64,000 nucleotides of DNA from Branchipolynoe longqiensis (Eukaryota; Annelida; Polychaeta; Phyllodocida; Polynoidae), in contig CM059198.1 in assembly GCA_030323885.1 (NCBI GenBank), positions 13,864,462-13,928,461 on the forward strand. Direction: 5' to 3'. Below are positions 33,450 through 44,425 of the stretch, piece after piece. The translations under genes and the position numbers were made by a program. How positions within the stretch are numbered: the stretch's first letter is position 1; each line of letters starts with the position of its first letter. A model generated the notes under the pieces. It searched no databases. It was not told where the DNA came from and saw nothing but the letters and a program-made list of their open reading frames with translations.

Positions 33450-33872
33450 TAGTTTGGCATTGACAGAGGTATTCTCTAGCTATTGATATTTAATGTGAAG
33501 TAGAGTAAATATAACAAACCTATTTACAGTTTAGTTTGGCATTGACATAGGTATTCTCTAGTTATTGACATTTCATGTGAAGTAGAGTAAATATAACAAA
33601 CCTATTGACAGTTTAGTTTGGCATTGACATAGGTATTCTCTAGTTACTGATATTTCATGTGAAGTAGAGTAAATATAACAAACCTATTGACAGTTTAGTT
33701 TGGCATTGACATAGGTATTCTCTAGTTACTGATATTTCATGTGAAGTAGAGTAAATATAACAAACCTATTGACAGTTTAGTTTGGCATTGACATAGGTAT
33801 TCTCTAGTTAGTGATATTTCATGTGAAGTAGAGTAAATATAACAAACCTATTTACAGTTTAGTTTTAGTATA
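33450..33872. repeat. 82-bp minisatellite in KDZ intron 4
   Basis: About five copies of an exact 82-bp period (ACAGTTTAGTTTGGCATTGA at 33526, 33608, 33690, 33772; last partial at 33854). Copies differ at very few bases, so the array is young. Confidence 0.9.
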
Positions 33873-34510
33873 CTTTAAGAAATGTGACGTTACCCAATAA
33901 CATCTACAAACTTTAACTGCTCACGATGGAGTTTGTTTTTAAGCTGCGCTATTAAGCACCAGTGTCATGACAAATCCTTCCGAGGGACTATGATACCTTC
34001 GTTTCCTTGTTGTGTGGCAGGCTCTGGACATGATCGGTGGTGGCGGCACAACACTTTTTCAAGGCAACAGGTCCTTCCAGCAAGAACGACCGTGCACGGT
34101 CCATGAGGCGCATGTCAATGGCCGAAGTAGGGGTTGTAGGTGTAACCGGCCAGAATCCTAACCGGACAAGCGTTTCCGTCCGGTCCATGCAGCTACAGAA
34201 CAGGAAGTCCTGGTAGTGTTTCCTACCTGGACAAATAACATAAACTTTAGACATATACGGCGGCACATAATATTCCGTAAATATGCCGTCCAGATTTAAA
34301 CCTACATTCAAAATGAACAGCTGATAGAGCATTTATTAATCTCTGTAGATCGTCTATATCCCGTTTGTGGTAATAATGTTTATGTACACCTCGGTGGATA
34401 ATCTCTTTTAGTTTTACTATATCGCAGTTCTACTATATCCGGCTTATTCTGTGTTATTTAAGGGCTCCTTCAATACTCCAATTCGGAATATGGGTAAAAG
34501 CAAGATCATG

Positions 34511-34978
34511 CGGATGTGACACTGACACTATAGTGACTGTGGACACACACATGTGCGATGCTACACGTCTAATTTATGATATATTAACACTCATATACTT
34601 TACTTTTAATATTGATGTATGTGTATGTGTGAATACTAGTGTATTAATAACTATAAAACCGGTGTGAATTGAGTCAACTGATAGAATCCCTGATTATCAC
34701 TCACCAGCACTAAATACAACCGGTTTGCCCGACCGTAAAAAAATGGCTACAGCCACTATAGAGAACTAACACTGACAACAAAATACAGTACTAGGATAAT
34801 AAAAAGGAAACTGCACTACGGTAATGTTCTTATGCGCAAGTAACTTGGACGTTTCACGTGGATGTGACACTGACACTGTAGTGACTGTGTACACACACAT
34901 GTGCGATGCTACACATCTAATTTATGATATATTAACACTCATATACTTTACTTTTACTATTGATGTATGTGGAATTAT
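34511..34978. repeat. 120-bp direct repeat in KDZ intron 3
   Basis: 34513-34630 and 34861-34978 share GATGTGACACTGACACTRTA, GTGCGATGCTACACRTCTAA and TTAACACTCATATACTTTAC with few differences, 348 bp apart. Confidence 0.85.
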
Positions 34979-36499
34979 GGCAAGAGCAGGTTACTGATAA
35001 CTCACCGTACACATCAAAGATGGTCATGGGGCCCGTTCTAGCAGTCCCACATGTGTCATGGATATTGTTTCCATGAGACGGCAAGTGCAGAGGCGGTGAT
35101 CGCAGCTGGTAGAATGGGACAAAGAGCTCTCCCTACAATGAACACACTCAATTTTCATCGACCTCATAGAGTTAATTTAAGTTATTCACTCATCTCTGGA
35201 GCCCTGTGTCGTACTTCAAAAGAATTAAATCGTTAATTTGGCGCTTTTTGGTTAAATAGCAATAGGTCACTCTCCTATCTGTTATCAATATAAGCACTCA
35301 ATATTTCTGTATATTATGCCATGATTAATATGCTTTTAAGTATGATATTATTTAATTCTGATTATATATTTATTAAGCAGACTGTGTGGTGTCCTAAACA
35401 TATGTTACACGTGTGACACGCATGTTATACTGCCATAACAGATATCTTATTCATGGAATATACCTATATTTTTTATCTCATCAATTTATATTTACATAGC
35501 TGTAAAGGTGAGAATTCGTAATGCAAATTAACATTTATTCAATAATTAATAACTAAAAAGAGTCCTCCTGGATGTGCTTTGGAAAGATATCAACCGATTA
35601 AACATATGAAGACGAATTTTCTAAGTAGTGCCTTTTTGGTTATATAGCAACGTACAAATACATATAGTATCAAATGTGTTATAATTAAAGAGGTGTGTGT
35701 AATGACCTGCCAGATAAGGGCGATGTGAAGAGGCGCAAGTTTCTGGTGTTTTTTAAAACACCTTTCACAGTAGTAGGCTGTTGGACCACAGTCAGGGCAT
35801 AAGATCGGACGCCTTACTGTGTCTCGGGAACAAACCGCGCATGTAGTCATCAGTGGTGCAAATGAAGGGTAATGACTGCGTGTTAGTTGTGGACGAATTG
35901 CATTCCACTTCCATGCTACATGAGCTTGGCGCTGGGCATTCAGGCTTATGCCTGGAATGAAGTGAAGAATATTACTCTATAGCCGTGTTTACACGGGGAA
36001 GTTAAGCCGCTTAATATAGATCGCCTTGCCTAGTTGGGTCGTTCTCAGAAGTTGTGTACCAATGTCAGAAATTATTGATGTAATTTTCTATGTATTTAGC
36101 TACATCCATCCCAATAAGATACATAATACACAATATTAACATTTACTTTTGATCTAAACTATCTTCCACATTATTTGGCTAACTGATGAAATATAAATAT
36201 TGACACTCCAATAAAGGGTTTCTTTGAAATATGCATTTCTAGTAGACTACCTCAAGTGGTACACAGTTTCTGAGAACGCGGTGGATTCGTTCGTTTGTGC
36301 CACAATTTAAAACATTTGCACTACTTTTGACATGTTCAAATCGGTTCAAAATCACATTGGAGGTAAATGAAAACCATATAGACACAATTAATAATGTCTT
36401 TTCTCACTATATACCCAATATTATCATGCTCCTATATGTCGGACATGCTTAATTTGGAATGGGAAAGTGCCATGGGTTGCCCGACTTCATGCAGCATGG

Positions 36500-39190
36500 G
36501 GAGGAGGAGTTGACACTATAGTGACAGTCATCGGTATAAACAAACCCACGTGCGTCATTACTGCATGAATACGCGCAGTGCAAAACGTTAGTTTCATTCA
36601 AAATTAATAAAATTCCAGAACCCTAACCTTATCAATTTAAAATAATCTTTTTGGTAAACATATTTTCTATATGTGTACCAAGCGATGTGTTTCTAAGTGG
36701 TGTGGTTTTAGAGATATTTTCTGTAAAAAGATTGCTCACTGCCATTGAGTTAGCTGGTACGCGCAGTGTGAAACGTTAGTTTTATTCAAAATTAATCGAA
36801 ATCCTGAACCCTAACATAATCAATTTAATATAATCAGTGCAAAACATGGCTTTGATTATACCTACAGCACCGACCGGAAGTCGGACCCACACATGCGCAC
36901 AGACAATGCTGAACTCGCTTATTACAGGAAAAAAAAACATGCGATTTTAAATATTTAAAAAATCATAACTTTCTTAATACTAGTCTAACTAGACCAATAT
37001 GCATGATCGTTCGATCATTTAAAAGCATTGGTTTGGCTCTTTTCAATTGTATGAGTAAATTATAATATACCTAATATACCTATTCATTGATTGAAACTCA
37101 TCGAACAGATTTCGATTGTATAAAACATGACAACTCTGCGATTTAATAGACTACATCACGGTTACGACTGCGCATGCGCTGAAAACGGCCGGTGGAGCAA
37201 AGCAAAGGCATACGGCCATTGAGTTTGCTGATACGCGCATTGATTAGAAATCCAAAACCCTAACAGCATAAATCTAATATACTCTTTTTGTTAAAGCGGG
37301 TTGTGCCTAAGTGGGGTGGTTTTATCAACATTTTACTTTTTCTGTATGGAGATTGCTCACTGCCATTGACAATGCATTGAGTACTCTGGCTATGGCTCTG
37401 ACACTACTGCAGAAGCCTGTGGTATCAGAGTTTTGGCGTGCTTGCCGGAATTATTTTCACATTTTGAATTTCAAATATCTCAAAAGGTAGCCATGTCACT
37501 CAAACTCAAGACCATCGGACTGTGCAACTTTAACATTATTTGAACAGAGCTAAACACCACATTTGGCGTTATTGTGCGCGATGAAAATGGCGGGATATCA
37601 GCTACAACAGTTTGGTTACAAAGCACTTTTGAATATACACATATAGAAAACATATTCAATTAATCGATTATTTGATATTTATAATAAACGTTTTGCACTG
37701 CACGTACAGACAAACCGCTTGGTACACATATAGAAAACATATTCAACGAATAATTTTTAATTAAATAAACGTTTTGCACTGCGCGTAATGGAAAACTCAA
37801 TGCATTGTCAATGGCCTTGGCCAATCTTCATACAGAAAATGTGAAAAATCGCTAAAACCACAACACCTAGAGACAAAACGCTTGATACAGATATAGATAA
37901 CAGATCCAACGATTAGATTATATTACATTCATAAGGTTAGGGTTGTGCCATTTTTAATAAAATAAACGTTTTGAACTGCGCGTACCCGGAAAATCAATGC
38001 ATTGTCAATGGCCGTGCAAAATATTAATACCACACCCACCACACACGAGACAAACCGCTTGGTACACATTTTCAATAAAAAATAGACGTTTTGCACTGCG
38101 CGTAACGGCAAACTCAATGCATTGTCACTGGCCTTGGCCAATCTTAAACTTTTGAAACTAATACTGGTCAAATTGAAATAGTAAAAAAATGAGGACGTAG
38201 ATAAATATGTGCTCTAGGGCATGCAACCAAGACTTAAATTGTAGCTAGAAATCCATCCTTTTGGCGACCTGAAACGTAACACATACTACAAAGCTAGCGT
38301 TATCATCCTTGCCGAACACATTCACGGTGATCGGCAGTATTCACACATACTAGCTAGACATAGCATTGACAATTTTGAAACATAACATGCGTGTATAAAA
38401 GTAAATACCTTCATCAATCGGTTGGACTTGAGGTTCACGTTGGGGTTCAGGTTCAGGTTCAGGTTCAGGTTCAGGTTCAGGTTCAGGTGCAGGTGCAGGT
38501 GCAGGTGGAGGTGCAGGTTCCGCTTCAGGTTCCGCTTCAGCTGGAGCAGGAGCAGGAGCAGGAGCTGGAGCTGGAGCTGGAGCCTCAATTGGAGCTAGAA
38601 TTGGGGCTTGAGCTTGAGCACGGGCTAGAGCTTGAGCACGGGCTAGAGCTTGGACTTGCACGATTCTCTCTGCAATTGTGCCCCTAGTACGAATAGGTTC
38701 ACGACGATAGTAACTGGTTTCTCTCCCATTGACAATCCGTGTATGGCGCACTAGTTGGGTTGGTCGGGGATTCGATCTCCAACCAATGTTGTTAATACGA
38801 CGCATTGTGATTGCGATGGCGACAGAGGCAGCACTAAATCGTGTCTAGTGCCCCACAAGATATATATCAGTCCTGTTAAACAAAGGACCACTTCATTTCA
38901 AATCGACCAATCAGAAGCCCGTCAGCCACGCTGTCCTGGTGGGATGACCTAAATTAACAATAAAAGATTATTGCATAACGACCAACCGGCGAAACGCCCG
39001 GTGTCGCAGTTTCCGCCGTTCGATAAATTTTTCGGTGCGCATCATCAGTAACCTTATAAATTGAATAGAATGTTTTCGGTACGGATGTTTTCTGTATGTG
39101 TACCAACCGATTTGTTTCGAGATGCTGAGGTTTTAGAGATTTGTCACTTTTCGGTAGGGAGAATGCTCAAGTGCATGGAAAATGCATTTT
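36500..39190. repeat. Array of inverted and direct ~170-bp repeats
   Basis: Units contain AACGTTTTGCACTGCGCGTA, CAATGCATTGTCAATGGCC, and AACCGCTTGGTACACAT. Forward units: about 36565-36755, 36756-36845, 37205-37385 and 39040-39190. Inverted units: about 37640-37800, 37800-37985, 37985-38140. They fill intron 1 of the KDZ gene and its upstream side. A short triple of TGCACTGCGCGTTAAA lies at 39480-39530. Confidence 0.75.
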
Positions 39191-39284
39191 AGTGTTGCCG
39201 TTCCTCGGCGTAATGGCGGACGGTCTCAATTGCCACACCGGGCAAGCCGGGCACCGGCGCATTTAATTCGAGGGGGGAGGGTGT

Positions 39285-39365
39285 GTGTGTGGGGGGGGGG
39301 GGGTCCGGGGACCAGCGAGCTGTGCCGAGCTGATATAATCTGATATAATCTGATATAATCTGAAC
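39285..39365. repeat. Poly-G run and 10-bp repeat
   Basis: A run of about 14 G near 39290 is followed by three copies of CTGATATAAT at 39330-39360. Confidence 0.85.
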
Positions 39366-40544
39366 AAATATACTTTGATTTAGATTAATTATTTAGAAAT
39401 TTGGAGCAACTCTGTCAAATCCAAAGTTTAATTAGGCACTTCGCCATACAACATTCGAATTATTGAAGCTAATGTTTTGCACTGCGTGTTAAATGCACTG
39501 CGCGTTAAATGCACTGCGCGTTAAATATAGTTGATGTTTTATTTGGACGAATGCTATTAAAGGAGAATCGTTGCGCATATTCAATTCAAGTAAGAATAGG
39601 AATATTATATGGATATTGTGTCATGGATTCATGTACTTACATGCAGTATCAGTAGTTATTTTGCACGTATGTTAATATGGGTATTATATATATTCTTTAC
39701 TGGTAATCGATTTAGTATGCACTAAAAAGTTAATTGTACGCTATCAGGTGTACTCAGAAAACATGGCTCGATTAGGAAAGAAATGCGATCAAGCAAATCG
39801 GGTCAGATAAGAATTACACAGTTTCTCACGTTATTCTGTCGCCCATAAATAAAACAACCCTCACCCCCGCCGACACTGAGCTGGGGTAAAGCGATGAAAG
39901 TAAAGATAAGGGGACGGTAATTGCGTTTCCGTAAAGAGCATGTAGGTCACATTCGAATACAGCGAAATACTTTATTTACGCATCAGGTTCGTTTTGTGGT
40001 AATTAGCATCTGACATTATCATCAGCATCATGCTGTTGGTCGCGAAGCGACAAAGACTGCTTTCATTACTTGACTGCCGCTCTGTGCGGTTGTACATTTC
40101 ATGAAAGCTTTTATGCTGCCACAGTGACATGGTTTTCTGTTTAGGGTTTGCTCCCTTAGCCTTCGGTTCTGTCAAGAAGCTGTACCACAAGGCAGTGGTT
40201 TACAACTCTGCAGGGCAGGGGCGTCAAACTCCCTGAGGTATTGCTATACCTACAATACCTGCATACTCGAAATCGGCGCGATCTGACATTATAGATACTG
40301 ACATAAATACATACGTAGGGACAGCAGTAGGGATGGCTAACTCCACACAAACGCTTGTTTTGACAACCAGCAAGTATGAAACGGCTGTGTGCAGTTTACA
40401 TCCGATGTGTTTGTTTAGTGGGTTTGCTTAGTGGCAAAATAACAGATGGAGGAAAAACATTGACAGTATATCCAATGTTTGAATTTTGATTTTTGAATTT
40501 TGAATATCTCATCATCAAAAGGAAATATAACACTATGAAATACC

Positions 40545-40598
40545 AGAGCAAACAATGCACATCAAACCGCACATCAAACCGCACATCAAACCGCACAA
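40545..40598. repeat. 12-bp triplet repeat
   Basis: Three exact copies of CACATCAAACCG followed by CACAAAAATGCTGTCATAAG, which itself recurs at 40724. Confidence 0.85.
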
Positions 40599-40864
40599 AA
40601 ATGCTGTCATAAGTAAGAATCAAATGGCATTACGCACAAATGAATAATGTGAAACAACATACGAAGCGTTGGTTAATTTACTGGTCTCACCCAACCAATG
40701 ATCGCGGCCTTCATAAGAACCGCACAAAAATGCTGTCATAAGTATAATACGGATGCAATAGATAACAAACAATCCACCTAACAACCGTATGGCTGTCAAA
40801 CTACGACTACGTAGTTTTTGGTAGGGAGGGGGATATAGACACTGACACTAGAGTGACATAGTAG

Positions 40865-43250
40865 AAAGTTGGTTGTTGTTTGGTTGTTTGTTTGTTGGTT
40901 GGTTGTTGGTTGTGTTGTTTGTTTGTTTGGTTGTGTTGACTGTTGTTGGTTGCGGTTGGTTGTTGGTTGTGTTGTTTGTTAGTTGGTTGTTTGGTGTTTG
41001 TGTGTTTGTTGATTGTGGTTGTTTGTGTTGTGGTTGTTGATTGTTGTTGGTGATTGGCGTGATAGGATTGGTTGTGCAGTTGGTTGTTGTTGGTTGTTAG
41101 TTGTGTGTTGATTGTGGTTGTTTGTTTGTGGTGTGGTTGTTGATTGCTGAGTGTTGTTGTTTGTTGGGTGTTGTTGGTTGTGTTGACTGTTGTTGGTGAT
41201 TGGCGTGCTAAGATTGGTTGTTCAGTTGGTTGGTGTTGTTGGTTGTTGTTTGGTTGGTTGTTTGTTGGTTGGGTTGTTTGTTTGTGGTGTGGTTGTTGAT
41301 TGTTGATTGTTGTTGTTTGGTTGTGATTGGCGTGATAGGATTGGTTGTTCAGTTGGTTGTTGTTGGTTGGTGTTTGGTTGTGGTTGTTTGTTTGTGTTGT
41401 GGTTGTTGATTGTTGATTGTTGTTGTTGTTTGGTTGTGATTGGCGTGATAGGAGTGGTTGTTGTTGTTTTTTGTGTGTTGGTTGTGTTGTTTGTTTGTTG
41501 GTTGTGGTTGTTTGTTTGTGTTGTGGTTGTTGATTGTTCACTGCTGTTGGTGATTGGCGTGCTAGGATTGGTTGTTCAGTTGGTGGTTGTTGTTTGTTGT
41601 GTTGTTTGTTTGGTGTGGTTGTTTGTGTTGTGGTTGTTGATTGTTGTTGTTTGTTGATTGTTGTTGGTTGTGTTGACTGTTGTTGGTGATTGGCGTGATA
41701 ATATTGTTTGTTCAGTTGGTAGTTGTTGGTTGTTGTTTGGCTGTTTGTTGGTTGTTGGTTGTGTTGTTTGTTGTTTGGTTGCGTTGACTGTTGTTGGTTG
41801 CGGTTGGTTGTTGGTTGTGTTGTATGTTAGTTGGTTTTTGGTTGTGTTGTTTGTTTGTGTTGTGGTTGTTGATTGTTGTTGTTTGTTGGGTGTTGTTGGT
41901 TCTGTTGGCGTGATAGGATTGGTTGTTCATTTGATTGTTGTTGTTTGTTAGATTTGTGTTGGTAGTGTTGTTTGTTTGTTGGTTGGGGTTGTTTGTTTGT
42001 GGTGTGGTTGTTGATCGGTGATTGTTGTTGTTTGCTGGGTGTGTTGATTGTTATATGGTTGTGTTGACTGTTGTTGGTTGTGGTTGTTTGTTTGGTGTTT
42101 GTTGGTGATTGGTGTGATAGGATTGGTTGTTCAGTTGTTGTTTGTTTGTTGTTTGGTTGTTGAGTGTTGTTGGTTGCGGTTGGTTGTTGGTTGGTGGTGT
42201 TGTTTGTTGGTTGTTTGGTTTGGTGTGTTGATTGTTATTTGGTTGTGTTGACTGTTGTTGGTTGTGGTTGGTTGCGGTTGGTTGTTGGTTGTGTTGTTTG
42301 TTAGTTGTTGGTTGTGTTGTTTGTTGGTTTGTGGTGTGGTTGTTGATTGTTGTTGTTTGTTGGGTGTGTTGATTGTTATGTGGTTGTGTTGACTGTTGTT
42401 GGTTGCGGTTGTTTGTTTGTTGTTTGTTGGTGATTGGTGTGATGTGATTGGTTGTTCAGTTGTTTGTTGTTTGTTGTTTGTTTGTTGGTTGGTTGTTTGT
42501 GTTGTTTGTTATTTGGTTGTGTTGAGTGTTGTTGGTTGCGGTTGGTTGTTGGTTGTGTTGTTTGTTGGTTTGTTGGTTGTGGGTGTTTGTTGTTTGGTTG
42601 GTTGTTGGTTGTGTTGACTGTTGTTGGTTGCGGTTGGTTGTGTTGTTTGTTAGTTGTTGGTTGTGTTGTTTGTTGGTTGTTTGGTTGTGTTGCGGTTGTT
42701 GATTGTTGTTGTCTGTTGGGTGTTGTTGGTGGTGTTGATAGTTGTTGGTTCTGTTGTTTGGTTGGTAATTGGTTGTGTTGTTTGTTGTTTTGTTGGTTGT
42801 GGTTGTTTGTTTGTTGTGGTTGTTGATTGTTGATTGTTGTTGGTTTAGGATTGGTTGTTGTGGTTGTTGTGGTTGTTGGTTGCGGTTGGTTTTTGGTTGT
42901 GTTGTTTGTTAGTTGTGTTGACTGTTGTTGGTTGTGGTTGTTTGTTGTTGTTCGGTTGTGTTGTTTGGTTGTTGGTTGTTGGTTGCGGTTGTTTGTTGGT
43001 TGTGTTGTTTGTTAGTTGGTTGTGTCGACTGTTGTTGGTTGTGGTTGTGGTTGTTTGTGTTGGATTGTTGTTTGTTGCAATGTTGGTGATTGGCGTTCAA
43101 CATTTACATTTGCAAAATTGATTTTGGCATGTTTTTCGCTTCAAAGATCACCGCATCTACCCCAGTTGGGTTGTTTGTTGACATTTACAGTACATTTCAG
43201 TGTCGTTATATTGGTTGTTGATTGTTGATTGTTGTTGGTGTTGGTTGTGG
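40865..43250. repeat. 2.4-kb strand-biased G/T satellite
   Basis: The plus strand is almost free of A and C for 2.4 kb and is built of GTTGGTTGTTG-type words. A recurring longer word GTGATTGGCGTGATAGGATT appears about nine times (for example near 41050, 41325, 41435, 41690), giving a loose higher-order period. Frames across it (Asn/Gln/Thr on minus, Val/Leu/Cys on plus) are composition artefacts. Confidence 0.9.
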
Positions 43251-43597
43251 TTGTGGATGTGGTTTTGGACACCGGCATCATCAGGCAATTTGTCAGGCAA
43301 TTTGTCGATAAAAACACGGCGCTGACACAACACTACGCGATGCTAATCCACAAATGAACGTAACCCAAACCCACGTATCATCCGAGCTACACGGTGACAG
43401 GCAGCGTAAGCACCCCCTAACAGTGCACCAGCAGGAGTATGGTGCTACAGTGGCGTCTACAGTGCTACAGTGGCGTCTCCTAGTGGGGAAAGCAAGAGTT
43501 AAGGGGTGGGGAGGCGACGACTGGCGACGACTGGCGCCACCTAGAGTATATTGGCATATGTAAACAAAGACAGGTCAATCGTGTGTATGAAAACAGT

Positions 43598-43875
43598 GAT
43601 GGCGATATGAGTCTCCGTAAGAATGGGCAACAAACTCTGTGTAATCCAATATCACCAATTTCGACCCAAAATCAATAATAAATAACATTTGAATCGTACG
43701 TGAGGTGAGCGCAAGCACAAAAGTGCAAATGTTGTGATGGCGATATGAGTCTCCGTAAGAATGGGCAACAAAGTCTGTGTAATCCAATATCTCCAATTTC
43801 GACTCAAAATCAATAATAAATAACATTTGAATCGTACGTGAGGTAGCAAAATACGGAGGTGAGCGCAAGCACAAA
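43598..43875. repeat. 138-bp tandem duplication
   Basis: Two copies starting GATGGCGATATGAGTCTCCG at 43598 and 43736. They share AATAACATTTGAATCGTACG. The word GAGTCTCC.TAAGAATGGGC also occurs at 26071. Confidence 0.85.
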
Positions 43876-44059
43876 CGTCCAACTGGGTAAAGTTGTTGTT
43901 GATGTGCTATGGGGCCGGGCCGAGCACAGCTTGGTCACCGATAAGTCCACCTGGTGGACGGCTACAGTAAGAACAGTAGCTAGTAGCAACCACTGAGCCG
44001 TGGATGGCCGTCCCTTTTATAGTATGACTGAGTCGTTATTGATAGTAAGCGTCCTCGGT

Positions 44060-44425
44060 GATGGAATGGATCATTCACTATTGAACATGCGTTCAACCAT
44101 TCACCATTAAGCATTCACTTAAAGAGTCAACATTAAATGTCCACTTAGCCATTCAGCATGCATTGGACCATTTAGCATTGAATGATTAGTGAACCATTCA
44201 CAATAGAATGTATCCTTACCCATTTACAATTGAACATTGACTGAACTATGGAATATTGACTTATCTATTCATCATGGTATGCATATTTGATCATTTAACA
44301 TTGAACCTCGAATGTACCATTGTCTTTCGCTCCTTCATTGGACTTTACAATTGAACCTTTAGTAGACCACTGCACCTTGATTGGATCATTCACTGTTGAA
44401 GGTTCACTAGACCATTTTCTCATAC
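44060..44425. repeat. Degenerate CATTCACCATTGAA tract, right part
   Basis: About 14 loose copies such as ATTCACTATTGAACAT, ACCATTCACCATTAAG and ACCATTTAGCATTGAA. Same repeat as 25860-26046. Confidence 0.7.

Larger units (their letters stand above)
31138..38805 (-). pseudogene. KDZ (Kyakuja-Dileera-Zisupton) family transposase, one in-frame stop
   Basis: Eight minus-strand exons with consistent phases: 38805-38409, 35951-35707, 35132-35006, 34226-33997, 33273-32977, 32515-32385, 31768-31585, 31408-31138. Residues 1-132: MRRINNIGWRSNPRPTQL, then Ala/Arg, Ala-Pro and Glu-Pro repeats. Residues about 165-200: cysteine cluster CAVC ... CPDCGPTAYYCERC. Residues 257-333: FLFCSCMDRTETLVRLGFWP, typical of KDZ-associated cysteine domains. 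Catalytic RNase H-like triad: D387 in VVSLDGNFRLVRK, D501 in ILYDVACRL, E554 in ADGENIERFW. Also DVSGVFGSVCVHDH and HRQDLLVAALLH. A TGA at 31327-31325 (codon 565) follows FWSTLG; the frame stays open for 62 codons after it. No further C-terminal exon was found. KDZ enzymes move DNA by cut and paste; family membership is by recalled motifs. Confidence 0.75.
26050..44055. mobile_element. Putative 18-kb two-gene KDZ transposon
   Basis: The block lies between two parts of the same degenerate CATTCACCATTGAA tract, as if inserted into it. It holds two convergent spliced genes: plus strand 27042-30475 (homeodomain-like and HMG-like protein) and minus strand 38805-31138 (KDZ transposase). It also has repeat arrays at 30811-31131, 31701-32190, 32651-32977, 33450-33870, 36500-39190, 40865-43250 and 43598-43870. 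A 20-bp word, GAGTCTCCNTAAGAATGGGC, lies near both ends in the same orientation (26071, 43609, 43747). I could not find terminal inverted repeats or a target duplication by eye, so the borders are inferred, and parts such as the G/T satellite may be later additions. Confidence 0.5.

Noticed and set aside
33450..33872. Possible CRISPR array
   Set aside because: The period is a plain tandem repeat without unique spacers, in a eukaryotic intron.
38391..38687. Plus-strand frame of Val-Gln and Glu-Leu repeats
   Set aside because: It is the mirror of the KDZ leader on the minus strand, which has an ATG, donor and phase match.
40807..43121. Asn/Gln/Thr frames on minus and Val/Leu/Cys frames on plus, up to 244 codons
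   Set aside because: All are translations of the G/T satellite; length comes from lack of stop codons in this composition.
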